Part shown: piece by piece, positions 9,181-16,584 of the stretch
Position numbering within the stretch: the first letter of the stretch is position 1
How the letters are laid out: every line of letters starts with the position of its first letter
Assembly: GCA_043748015.1 (NCBI GenBank)
Contig: JAYTOA010000122.1
Span: 1-26,877, forward strand
Length of the DNA: 26,877 bases
Direction of reading: 5' to 3'
From: JAIBBG01 sp043748015
Lineage (GTDB): Bacteria; Bacteroidota; Bacteroidia; Flavobacteriales_D; Sanyastnellaceae
The notes under the pieces: model-generated
What the model saw: only the letters and a program-made list of their open reading frames with translations
Told to the model about the DNA's origin: nothing
Databases searched by the model: none
Translations under genes and position numbers: made by a program

Positions 9181-9202
9181 TTGACAAAATATTTTCATTG
9201 TC
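9181..9202 (+). promoter_or_regulatory. Imperfect inverted repeat upstream of the Fe-S membrane protein gene
   Basis: TTGACAA (9181-9187), ten bases, then TTGTC (9198-9202), ending 21 bp before the start codon. A closely similar arrangement (TTGACAA, nine bases, TTGTCAA) occurs at 20536-20558 upstream of the giant surface protein. It could be an operator or part of a promoter. Chance is not excluded. Confidence 0.25.
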
Positions 9203-9223
9203 GAAGAAAAAAAAACCGAATTC

Positions 9224-10528
9224 ATGATTGCACAAATCATCTTTATCGCATTACTCGCAGTAGCCGGATATTTCTCATATAAGAGATATTCTTTCGTAAG
9301 AAGAAACATACTACTTGGAAGAGATATCAAGGTGGAAGGATCTTCATCCGCCCGCTGGGGAATGATGCTTCGCGTTGCCCTGGGACAAGGAAAAATGTTC
9401 ACTCGACCTTTTGCGGCATTCATGCATTTGTTCATTTACGCCGGATTCATCATCATCAATATCGAGGTACTTGAAATTCTTATTGATGGCATTTTCGGAA
9501 CACATCGTGTGCTGTCATTTATTGGTCCTCTGTACAATTATCTGATTGGAAGTTTTGAAATTCTCGCAGTGCTCGTTTTGATTTCGTGCGTTGCATTTTT
9601 ACTCAGAAGAAATGTCTTGAAGTTGAAAAGGTTCTGGCAAAAAGAAATGACATCATGGCCGCGCACCGATGCCAACGTGATCCTCATCATCGAAATCTGT
9701 TTGATGGCCGCTTTTCTAAAAATGAATGCCGCCGACTATACATTGCAGTTACGTGGTGTAGAACATTACCACACTGCAGGAAGTTTTCCTGTAAGCAGCT
9801 TGATGGTTGGATTATTCTCGCATTTCTCCACATCATCGCTGATCCTTATCGAAAGAATTTGCTGGTGGTTTCACATCACCGGCATACTTGGATTTATTGT
9901 TTATCTCACGTATTCAAAACACCTTCACATCATACTCGCTTTTCCCAATACCTACTATTCGAAATTGGCACCTGCAGGAGAATTCAATAACCTACAATCA
10001 GTGACGAATGAAGTGAAGATGATGCTCGATCCTTCTGCGGTTGCGCCACCTTCTGATGGCACTCCTCAGCGCTTCGGAGCGAAGGACGTTTTTGATCTAA
10101 GCTGGGTGAAATTGATGAATGCATATAGCTGCACCGAGTGTGGAAGATGTACGGCAGAATGTCCGGCGAATCAAACCGGAAAATTGTTGTCGCCGAGAAA
10201 AATTATGATGGACACGCGCGACAGACTCGTGGAGGTTGGAATAAATCGCGACGCGAATGAAGGCACATTCACGGACGATGGAAAATCTTTGCTTCACAAT
10301 TACATTACAGAAGAAGAATTGTGGGCATGCACCACTTGTAATGCATGCACGGAAGCGTGTCCAATAAACATCAATCCACTGGAGATCATCATCGATTTAC
10401 GCAGATACCTCATCATGGAAGAAAGTAAGTCACCGGAAAGCTTAACCGCAATGTTCAACAACATTGAAAACAATGGCGCACCGTGGGCGATGAGTGCTCT
10501 GGACAGAGACAAATGGAAAGACAATTAA
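9224..10528 (+). CDS. Membrane (Fe-S)-binding protein, fused cytochrome-b-like and two-[4Fe-4S] ferredoxin domains (HdrE/HdrD-like)
   Basis: 434 residues. The N-terminal half (1-240) carries about five hydrophobic helices with candidate heme-ligand histidines H68 (FAAFMHLFIYAGF), H217 (WWFHITGILGF) and H233/H235 (YSKHLHIILAFPN). This resembles the NarI/HdrE-type membrane anchor. The cytoplasmic part holds two ferredoxin motifs, CTECGRCTAECP (C303, C306, C309, C313) and CTTCNACTEACP (C369, C372, C375, C379). Proteins of this build pass electrons between quinone or heme b and a soluble CCG-domain partner, which is encoded two genes downstream at 11065. The electron donor and acceptor cannot be read from sequence. 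The end of this gene overlaps the next one. Confidence 0.9.
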   Translation: MIAQIIFIALLAVAGYFSYKRYSFVRRNILLGRDIKVEGSSSARWGMMLRVALGQGKMFTRPFAAFMHLFIYAGFIIINIEVLEILIDGIFGTHRVLSFIGPLYNYLIGSFEILAVLVLISCVAFLLRRNVLKLKRFWQKEMTSWPRTDANVILIIEICLMAAFLKMNAADYTLQLRGVEHYHTAGSFPVSSLMVGLFSHFSTSSLILIERICWWFHITGILGFIVYLTYSKHLHIILAFPNTYYSKLAPAGEFNNLQSVTNEVKMMLDPSAVAPPSDGTPQRFGAKDVFDLSWVKLMNAYSCTECGRCTAECPANQTGKLLSPRKIMMDTRDRLVEVGINRDANEGTFTDDGKSLLHNYITEEELWACTTCNACTEACPININPLEIIIDLRRYLIMEESKSPESLTAMFNNIENNGAPWAMSALDRDKWKDN

Positions 10529-10968
10529 AGCCGAAAAAAACAAAGAACGAAATGGTAGAATTGCTCGACGCGCAGGAAGATGGAAAACGGATTTCACCGA
10601 TACTTCCTGCGAGCGTAAAAAACTTTTTGATAGACATCGATGGAACCATCGGAGAAGATATTCCCAACGAAGAACCGGAACGCATGGAAGACGCTGCTGT
10701 TTATCCTGATGCTCTTCAAAAATGCAATCAATGGTATGACGAAGGACACATTATATTCTTCTTCACATCAAGAACAGAAGCACACAGAGAAGTGACGGAG
10801 CGCTGGCTGAAAAAATGTGGATTCAAATATCACGGCATTATTTTCGGCAAACCACGCGGCGGCAATTATCACTGGATAGACAATCATCTTGTGCGTGCAA
10901 CAAGATTTGAAGGAAAATTCACAGACCTTGTGGAAAAGGAAATGGTCATTCAAGTATTCAAAGAGTGA
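10513..10968 (+). CDS. HAD-superfamily phosphatase-like protein (often mislabelled phosphoheptose isomerase)
   Basis: 151 residues from the ATG at 10513, which overlaps the previous stop by 16 bases. An upstream ATG at 10483 and an internal one at 10552 are alternatives. The HAD motif I is NFLIDIDGTIGED with the nucleophile and acid aspartates at about 41 and 43. Motif II is the FFFTSRTEAHRE strand with T/S, and KPRGGNYHWIDNHLV supplies the motif III lysine and motif IV aspartate. There is almost no cap domain, so this is a small C0-type HAD. It also has the Bacteroidota hallmark RISPILPASVKNFLIDIDGT. The substrate is unknown. Its position between two subunits of one Fe-S oxidoreductase suggests a linked role. 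Confidence 0.85.
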   Translation: MERQLKPKKTKNEMVELLDAQEDGKRISPILPASVKNFLIDIDGTIGEDIPNEEPERMEDAAVYPDALQKCNQWYDEGHIIFFFTSRTEAHREVTERWLKKCGFKYHGIIFGKPRGGNYHWIDNHLVRATRFEGKFTDLVEKEMVIQVFKE

Positions 10969-11064
10969 TGAAAACACTCGCGCAATTATTTGAAAAAGCG
11001 TGATTGAATTTTGATTTGATGTCGAAGACTAAAAAAGAAATTTGTACAAGAAAAAAGCGAATCA
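10969..11064. other. Short spacer between the HAD gene and the CCG-type Fe-S gene
   Basis: 96 bp with a small hairpin, GAGTG/CACTC around a 7-nt loop (10963-10979), spanning the HAD stop codon. There is no clear promoter, so read-through from the upstream genes is likely. Confidence 0.35.
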
Positions 11065-11856
11065 ATGAGTGAACTAAAAGTAAAGACAATGGCTGAATGC
11101 CTTGCCGCGGGCGAAGTTCCTGAGATACTCTTTTGGGTGGGATGCGCGGGAAGCTTTGATGATCGCGCGAAAAAAATCACCAAAGCGATTGCAAAAATCC
11201 TGAATCATTGCGAAGTATCATTTGCGATTCTCGGGGCAGAAGAATCATGCACAGGTGATCCAGCGAAAAGAGCGGGTAACGAATTTCTTTTTCAAATGAT
11301 GGCCATGCAGAACATTCAAATTCTGAATGGATATGAAGTAAAAAAAATCGTGACCGGTTGTCCTCATTGTTTCAATACGTTGAAGAATGAATATCCATCA
11401 TTGGGTGGAAAATTTGATGTGATACATCACACGCAACTTATCAATCAACTCATCAGCGAAGGCCGCATACAAATTCAAGGCGGTGGATCATTCAAAGGGA
11501 AGCGCATCACATTTCACGATCCGTGTTATTTGGGAAGAGGAAACAATGTGTACGAAGCACCGCGAGAAGTCCTGGCAAAACTCGATGCCGAATTAGTGGA
11601 AATGAAGCGCAGCAAAGCCAATGGATTGTGTTGTGGTGCAGGAGGTGCGCAAATGTTTAAAGAAGCAGAGCCTGGTGACAAAGAAGTAAATGTTGAACGC
11701 ACCGAAGACGCATTGGAAACTAATCCGCATGTGATCGCAGCGGGTTGTCCGTTCTGCAACACGATGATGACAGATGGTGTTAAACATTTCGAAAAAGAAA
11801 ATCACGTCGTGGTGAAGGATGTGGCAGAACTGATAGCTGAGGCCGCGGATTTGTAA
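11065..11856 (+). CDS. (Fe-S)-binding protein with two cysteine-rich CCG domains (HdrB/GlpC/LldE type)
   Basis: 263 residues, soluble. There are two cysteine-rich modules. The first is VGCAGSFDDR (C27), GAEESCTGDPAKRAGNE (C62) and VTGCPHCFNTLKNEYP (C99, C102). The second is FHDPCYLGRGN (C154), NGLCCGAGGAQMFKE (C189, C190) and AAGCPFCNTMMTDG (C228, C231). The second is the canonical CCG motif that binds a noncubane [4Fe-4S] cluster in HdrB. The first has SC in place of CC, a form I recall as normal in this subfamily. It is expected to dock on the membrane subunit encoded at 9224-10528. The protein may be the catalytic disulfide or quinone-reducing site, but the substrate is unknown. Confidence 0.9.
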   Translation: MSELKVKTMAECLAAGEVPEILFWVGCAGSFDDRAKKITKAIAKILNHCEVSFAILGAEESCTGDPAKRAGNEFLFQMMAMQNIQILNGYEVKKIVTGCPHCFNTLKNEYPSLGGKFDVIHHTQLINQLISEGRIQIQGGGSFKGKRITFHDPCYLGRGNNVYEAPREVLAKLDAELVEMKRSKANGLCCGAGGAQMFKEAEPGDKEVNVERTEDALETNPHVIAAGCPFCNTMMTDGVKHFEKENHVVVKDVAELIAEAADL

Positions 11857-11873
11857 CAACATATTATTTGACG

Positions 11874-11914
11874 CTTTGGTTTCACATTACCGAATGTGAT
11901 GTCTTCAACCAAAG
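11874..11914. promoter_or_regulatory. Two-part hairpin between the Fe-S gene and fabG-like gene
   Basis: Outer arms CTTTGGTT (11874-11881) and AACCAAAG (11907-11914) enclose an inner perfect stem TCACATT-ACCG-AATGTGA (11882-11899). A 7-base bulge lies on the right side. There is no U-tract on either strand. It could terminate the Fe-S operon or bind a regulator just upstream of the fabG promoter. Confidence 0.45.
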
Positions 11915-11932
11915 AAAAAGACAACCACACTT

Positions 11933-11940
11933 TATATTTG
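11933..11940 (+). promoter_or_regulatory. Likely -7 box (TATATTTG) for the fabG-like gene
   Basis: TATATTTG fits the Bacteroidota TAnnTTTG -7 consensus exactly and ends 25 bp before the ATG at 11966, which is a typical distance. The -33 region is poor (no TTTG at the expected spacing). Confidence 0.45.
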
Positions 11941-11965
11941 ACCAATCACATCAAAGCAAACAACA

Positions 11966-12712
11966 ATGAAATTACTCGAGGGAAAAGTCGCCATCATCAC
12001 CGGTGCATCACGCGGAATTGGCAAAGGCATAGCTGAAAAATTTATTGAGCAAGGTGCAAAAGTAGTTTTCACATACGCCAGCAGTGATGAGAAAGCGCGT
12101 GCACTTGAAGCAGAACTTGCGGCAAAAGGCGGCATCGCAAAAGGATATAAAAGCGATGCATCCGATTTCAATGCAGCGCATGCTTTGGTTGATGAAGTGG
12201 TAAAAGATTTTGGAACTGTTGACATTCTTGTCAACAACGCGGGTATTACCAGAGACAATCTATTAATGCGTATGAGCGAAGAACATTGGGATGAAATCAT
12301 GCGTGTCAATTTGAAATCTGTTTTCAATCTTACCAAAGCGGTCATCAAACCAATGCTGAAGGCGCGTTCGGGAAGCATAATAAATATGAGTTCTGTAGTA
12401 GGTGTGAAAGGCAATGCAGGTCAAGCGAATTATGCGGCGTCGAAAGCAGGTATAATCGGCTTCACTAAAAGTGTAGCTGCGGAACTTGGTTCAAGAAATA
12501 TTCGCTGCAATTCAATTGCGCCGGGATTTATCGAAACAGAAATGACCGGCGCTCTCGACGAAAAAACTGTGCAGGAATGGCGCAATGCCATTCCCTTGAA
12601 ACGCGGCGGAAGCACAGATGATGTAGCCAATGCCACCGTCTTTCTGGCATCCGATATGAGCGCATATATCACCGGTCAGACGCTGCATGTTTGCGGTGGA
12701 ATGTTGATGTGA
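11966..12712 (+). CDS. fabG: 3-oxoacyl-ACP reductase (FabG-type short-chain dehydrogenase)
   Basis: 248 residues, the typical FabG length. It catalyses NADPH-dependent reduction of 3-oxoacyl-ACP in fatty-acid elongation, in the cytosol. The Rossmann signature is TGASRGIG (12-19), and NNAG (90-93) is followed by the FabG-typical ITRDNLLMRMSEEHWDEI. The catalytic Ser143 (NMSSVVG), Tyr156 and Lys160 (YAASK) are all present, and the C-terminus YITGQTLHVCGGMLM matches FabG. Classical SDRs acting on other substrates are the main alternative, because no other fab gene is next to it. It probably has its own promoter. Confidence 0.9.
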   Translation: MKLLEGKVAIITGASRGIGKGIAEKFIEQGAKVVFTYASSDEKARALEAELAAKGGIAKGYKSDASDFNAAHALVDEVVKDFGTVDILVNNAGITRDNLLMRMSEEHWDEIMRVNLKSVFNLTKAVIKPMLKARSGSIINMSSVVGVKGNAGQANYAASKAGIIGFTKSVAAELGSRNIRCNSIAPGFIETEMTGALDEKTVQEWRNAIPLKRGGSTDDVANATVFLASDMSAYITGQTLHVCGGMLM

Positions 12713-12789
12713 TAAATGCTATTGTCAAATTTGAATACCCATTCATTTTTTCTTTACAAAAACTCATTCTAAAAACGAATTACTAAAAG

Positions 12790-14877
12790 ATGTCTATCAT
12801 CACTCAAGCTCCCACATGGCTGATCGTAGTGTGTCTGATCACGGGGCTTGCATACGCAGGAGCGCTTTACTTCAGAGATCGATTCAACCGTACTTATGGT
12901 AAATCGCTCGCCACTTTACTTGGCATACTTAGATTTTCGTGCATCTCGTTGCTTGCATTTTTTCTTCTCAAACCTTTGATAAAGTCTATTGATCGCAAAG
13001 TAGAGAAACCCGTTATCGTCATTGCTCAGGATGATTCGCAATCACTTGTTGTTGGCAACGATTCGACTTACTACAAAGGAAAATACAAGGAAGATCTTCG
13101 GGCACTAATCACGCAGCTTCAGGAAAATTATGAAGTGAGCACCTATCGCTTTGGTTCAACCGTGAATGAAGGAATTGATTCACTTCACTACAATGAAAAG
13201 CTAACGGATTTTTCAGGTTTACTAGACGAATTATACACGCGTTACAGCGGAAGAAATCTCGGAGCAATTGTCATAGCATCGGACGGACTTTACAACAAAG
13301 GAAGCAATCCCGTATACGCTTATCAAAAGTTGAATGTGCCTGTATACACTGTTGCGCTGGGAGATACGACGATTCACCGGGACATACTTGTTGCAGATGT
13401 TGCAGCCAACAGACTTGCTTATCTCGGCAATAAATTTCCAATGGAAATTACTGTAGAAGGAAGAAAAGCAAAAGGCGAAACTGCTATACTGAGTGTGACA
13501 AGAAAAGGCAAAACGCTTTACTCGGAAACCATCAACTTTAGTGAAGAACGATTCTTCAAAACTGTTTCACTCAATCTGGATGCAACCGAAACCGGACTGC
13601 AGAAATATTCGGTTCAACTATCAGGAATTGACAATGAAGTAACCATCGCCAATAATTATGAAGATGTTTTCATAGACGTTCTTGACAGCCGACAAAAAGT
13701 TTTGATACTTGCTTATGCACCACATCCGGATCTCAACGCAATTCGCGATGCTATCACGAGCAATGAAACTTACAAAGTCGACGTGAAGTTGTCGAAAGAT
13801 TTCACAGGAAATATTTCCTCTTATAGTCTTGTTATATTTCATCAATTGCCAGCACCGGGATCAAATGGATCAAGCTTGATTACGAGCGCACTTGAACAAA
13901 AAATTCCATCCATTTTTGTTTGGGGCAACAGCACAGATTACAACGCTTTCAATCAGTTGAATTTGGGATATGCGCTCAGCAATTACAGAAACAACTCAGT
14001 AGATGTTTCCGGTTACATGGCAGAAGACTTTTCGCTTTTTCTACTTGATGATAACGTGAGGGGAATGTTTCGCACCATGCCGCCGCTTACATCGCCGTTT
14101 GGGGACTTTAGTTTTAGTCCTGGATTGACAACTATGATCAATCAACAAGTTGGTCAAATCAAAACCAAGAAGCCTTTGATCTCCTTCAACAAAGTAAATG
14201 ACAATAAGATTGGAATCATTTGTGGCGAAGGAATCTGGCGTTGGAAAATGACGGCGTATCAGCAATTCGAATCACACGCTTCCTTTAATGAATTCATCAC
14301 GAAGATTGTCCAATACACTGCTGCCAAAGAGGACAAGAGTTTGTTTCGGGTGTCAGGGAAAAATGATTTTCAAGAAAATGAAGTTATCACTTTCGATGCG
14401 GAGCTTTATAATCAGAGCTATGAGCCAATCACGAATCGCGAAGTGTCGATGCGCATTTTCACTGATGACGGAAAAGAGTACAGCTATATTTTTTCTTCAA
14501 TTGGGAATCGTTATCGGTTGAATGCCGGACAACTTCCTGTTGGCAATTATCGCTACGAAGCATCAGTAAATGGCGAAAGAGAAATGATGAAAGAGCGAGG
14601 CGAATTCAGTGTGAGCCCATTGCAAATGGAAGTGGTGAACACCATCGCTGATCATCGCTTGATGTATCAACTTGCAATGGACAACAACGGCGAGATGGTA
14701 TTTCCACAAGGCATGAATGCGCTTGCTGAATTTATTCAAAACAAAAAAGAAATTGTTCCCATTTCGTACGAGCACAAACAGCTCAACGAATTGATCAATT
14801 ACAAATGGTTGCTGGGTTTACTATTAGCATTGCTTGCTGGTGAATGGTTGTTGAGAAAACGTGCAGGTACCTATTAG
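12790..14877 (+). CDS. Large membrane protein with vWA-like extracytoplasmic domain
   Basis: 695 residues. Two N-terminal helices (WLIVVCLITGLAYAGALYF at about 10-28; ATLLGILRFSCISLLAFFLL at about 41-60) and one C-terminal helix (WLLGLLLALLAGEWLL at about 670-686) bracket a large soluble domain. That domain begins PVIVIAQDDSQSLV; the DDSQS at 81-85 has the spacing of a vWA MIDAS D-x-S-x-S. It continues with NLGAIVIASDGLYNKGSNPV and VPVYTVALGDT, both typical of vWA folds. The middle resembles a glutamine-amidotransferase-like or Ig-like region (GSSLITSALEQKIPSIFVWG). Topology and length recall BatA/aerotolerance-type proteins of Bacteroidota, but no MoxR ATPase is nearby. The function is unknown. 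Confidence 0.82.
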   Translation: MSIITQAPTWLIVVCLITGLAYAGALYFRDRFNRTYGKSLATLLGILRFSCISLLAFFLLKPLIKSIDRKVEKPVIVIAQDDSQSLVVGNDSTYYKGKYKEDLRALITQLQENYEVSTYRFGSTVNEGIDSLHYNEKLTDFSGLLDELYTRYSGRNLGAIVIASDGLYNKGSNPVYAYQKLNVPVYTVALGDTTIHRDILVADVAANRLAYLGNKFPMEITVEGRKAKGETAILSVTRKGKTLYSETINFSEERFFKTVSLNLDATETGLQKYSVQLSGIDNEVTIANNYEDVFIDVLDSRQKVLILAYAPHPDLNAIRDAITSNETYKVDVKLSKDFTGNISSYSLVIFHQLPAPGSNGSSLITSALEQKIPSIFVWGNSTDYNAFNQLNLGYALSNYRNNSVDVSGYMAEDFSLFLLDDNVRGMFRTMPPLTSPFGDFSFSPGLTTMINQQVGQIKTKKPLISFNKVNDNKIGIICGEGIWRWKMTAYQQFESHASFNEFITKIVQYTAAKEDKSLFRVSGKNDFQENEVITFDAELYNQSYEPITNREVSMRIFTDDGKEYSYIFSSIGNRYRLNAGQLPVGNYRYEASVNGEREMMKERGEFSVSPLQMEVVNTIADHRLMYQLAMDNNGEMVFPQGMNALAEFIQNKKEIVPISYEHKQLNELINYKWLLGLLLALLAGEWLLRKRAGTY

Positions 14878-14912
14878 TATTTCGTCATTTATTGAGCATC
14901 ACAAAAAGTGAA

Positions 14913-15782
14913 ATGAGATCACACATTAGAATCGGAGGAGTTCCTGAACATTTCAATTTACCATGGCGACTTGCTGCGGAACGTGATATGTTTTCTTCGC
15001 ACGACATCGATCTTGCATGGACGATATACGCAGGTGGTACCGGTGCAATGACACAAGCATTGAGCAATGGCGAACTTGACATTGCCATCTTGTTGACTGA
15101 AGGATTTATTTCAGCAGCAAGTCAGGGACTTAAAGCGAAAATTGCGAAAGTTTATATTCAAACACCTCTTACATGGGGTATTTACACCGGGGCAAATTCC
15201 AAGTTTGACACCATAGACGATGCCAGTCAGAAAAAATATGCCATTTCTCGTTTTGGTTCCGGATCTCATTTGATGGCGATGATTCACGCAAGGCAACGCG
15301 ACATCAATTTGATCAAAGAAAATTTCTCCGTTGTCAACAGTTTGCATGGCGCGGTGCAGTCACTTGTCCGTAATGAAACGCAATTGTTTTATTGGGAAAA
15401 ATTCATGACTCGGCCTTATATACGCAATGGAGAGTTGAAGCTGGTTGGTGAATTCAGTGCACCCTGGAGTAGCTTTTTAGTGATTGCAAGCGACGAAGTA
15501 CTGGCGACAAAACCTCATGTTGTAAATCAACTTCTGCAAATTATGAATGCCGAGTGCATTGCTTTTAAACAAGACAATTCAAGCGCAATACACCTTAGCA
15601 AAAAATTCGAAATGAGTGTGCCGGAAGCGCGCAACTGGTTGCATGACACGCAATGGAATTATGACTACACCGTTGAAGAAAAGAGTCTGATCAACGCCAA
15701 AGAAGCATTGGTTTCAATTCGAATGTGCGATGAAAAACTAAATGTCAACAGCCTCATTTCACCATGGCTAAAAATTATTTAA
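14913..15782 (+). CDS. NMT1/Thi5-like type 2 periplasmic-binding-fold protein without signal peptide
   Basis: 289 residues from the ATG at 14913. A longer in-frame start at 14844 would overlap the previous gene by 34 bases and adds nothing recognisable. The sequence has the two-lobe substrate-binding pattern: IRIGGVPEHFNLPWRLAAERD, then GGTGAMTQALSNGELDIAIL (a typical ligand-binding loop), AISRFGSGSHLMAMIHAR, and LVRNETQLFYWEKFMTRPY. Unlike ABC-transporter SBPs it has neither a signal peptide nor a lipobox, and no permease or ATPase gene is near. It may be a cytoplasmic ligand sensor or an enzyme of the Thi5/MqnA class. MqnA-like activity is a thought only. It is 35 bp after the vWA-like gene and 1 bp before the YdcF gene. 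Confidence 0.8.
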   Translation: MRSHIRIGGVPEHFNLPWRLAAERDMFSSHDIDLAWTIYAGGTGAMTQALSNGELDIAILLTEGFISAASQGLKAKIAKVYIQTPLTWGIYTGANSKFDTIDDASQKKYAISRFGSGSHLMAMIHARQRDINLIKENFSVVNSLHGAVQSLVRNETQLFYWEKFMTRPYIRNGELKLVGEFSAPWSSFLVIASDEVLATKPHVVNQLLQIMNAECIAFKQDNSSAIHLSKKFEMSVPEARNWLHDTQWNYDYTVEEKSLINAKEALVSIRMCDEKLNVNSLISPWLKII

Positions 15783-15783
15783 G

Positions 15784-16410
15784 ATGGAAGAATTATTGAA
15801 AAAGAATTGGTTTAGGGCTTGTCTGATTTTTCTTGGATTAACTCTTTTTCTTTTCGCCAACAGAAATGAAATTCTAAATGGCGTTGGAAACTGGCTGGTA
15901 AAAAGTGATCCACCAAAGCAGACTGAATGTTGCTTTGTTCTTGGTGGAAATAGTTTTGAAAGAGGTCTTTCAGCTGTGCATCTTTTTGAGCAGTTTCCCA
16001 ATCAAAAATTTGCGACAACAGGAGGTAACTATCCGTATCAGATTCTTTGTCTCGACACAAGTATGTTTGAAGCCGAACTTACCAAACACATGATGGTGAG
16101 CAAAGGAGTTCCCTCAGAACAAATTGACATACTAACTGCAGCCCACAGCACCATGGAAGAATCGGATGAAATTTTGCAATACTGCAATGACCATCAAATT
16201 CAAAACATCACCATCATCTCCAGTGCGTTTCATTTACGTCGTGTGCGTTGGGTGTTTGAAGAAAAGTTTGAAGATGCCGGCATCAATGTCAATTTTCATG
16301 GCGCCACAGCCATTGAATATGATCAAACCAATTGGTGGCACAACGAGGAAGGAATGATCATGGTCAACAACGAATTGGTGAAGTTGCTTTACTACTTCAT
16401 CAAGTACTGA
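15784..16410 (+). CDS. YdcF/SanA/ElyC (DUF218) family envelope protein
   Basis: 208 residues. One N-terminal helix (WFRACLIFLGLTLFLFA, about 9-25) precedes a DUF218 Rossmann-like domain: CCFVLGGNSFERGLSAVHLF, then HSTMEESDEILQYC, ITIISSAFHLRRVRWVF and WWHNEEGMIMVNNELVKLLYY, all family signatures. Members are linked to envelope integrity and polysaccharide or lipid-carrier recycling (SanA, ElyC), but the reaction is not settled. Only one base separates it from the preceding stop, so it is cotranscribed with the substrate-binding-like protein. Confidence 0.88.
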   Translation: MEELLKKNWFRACLIFLGLTLFLFANRNEILNGVGNWLVKSDPPKQTECCFVLGGNSFERGLSAVHLFEQFPNQKFATTGGNYPYQILCLDTSMFEAELTKHMMVSKGVPSEQIDILTAAHSTMEESDEILQYCNDHQIQNITIISSAFHLRRVRWVFEEKFEDAGINVNFHGATAIEYDQTNWWHNEEGMIMVNNELVKLLYYFIKY

Positions 16411-16535
16411 GCATCATTTTTTTAGACAATCAAATTTCTTTAACATTTTAAGGTTACACTGAATGGCGGTCATGTTCAAAACATTGTCCATTACTCAGAA
16501 TATTTTATTTACGCCTTAATGGCTGAAAATAAAAA

Positions 16536-16555
16536 CACCCGTAAATTTGAGGGTG
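16536..16555 (+). terminator. Possible terminator hairpin after the YdcF gene
   Basis: CACCC (16536-16540), a 10-nt AT-rich loop, then GGGTG (16551-16555), preceded by AAAAA and followed by CCTAATTTTA. The layout suggests a bidirectional Rho-independent terminator. The stem is short, and the loop holds a TAAATTTG box that could instead belong to the next promoter. Confidence 0.35.
16542..16549 (+). promoter_or_regulatory. Possible -7 box (TAAATTTG) for the TPR gene
   Basis: TAAATTTG matches the TAnnTTTG consensus and ends 35 bp before the ATG at 16585. It lies in the loop of the CACCC/GGGTG hairpin, and its -33 region is weak (no TTTG at the right spacing). Confidence 0.35.
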
Positions 16556-16584
16556 CCTAATTTTATATTAAGACTAGAAAGCCG

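Noticed and set aside
10968..11003. 11-codon ORF (MKTLAQLFEKA) overlapping the HAD stop by one base
   Set aside because: Too short to judge and lacking any conservation evidence. The GAGTG/CACTC hairpin overlaps its start.
12790..14877. Assignment of the vWA-like protein as BatA
   Set aside because: There is no MoxR ATPase, BatB or BatC neighbour, and only the general topology and DDSQS motif fit.
14844..14912. Upstream extension of the substrate-binding-like protein start
   Set aside because: The 23 extra residues overlap the vWA-like gene and contain no signal peptide. The ATG at 14913 begins the recognisable domain directly.
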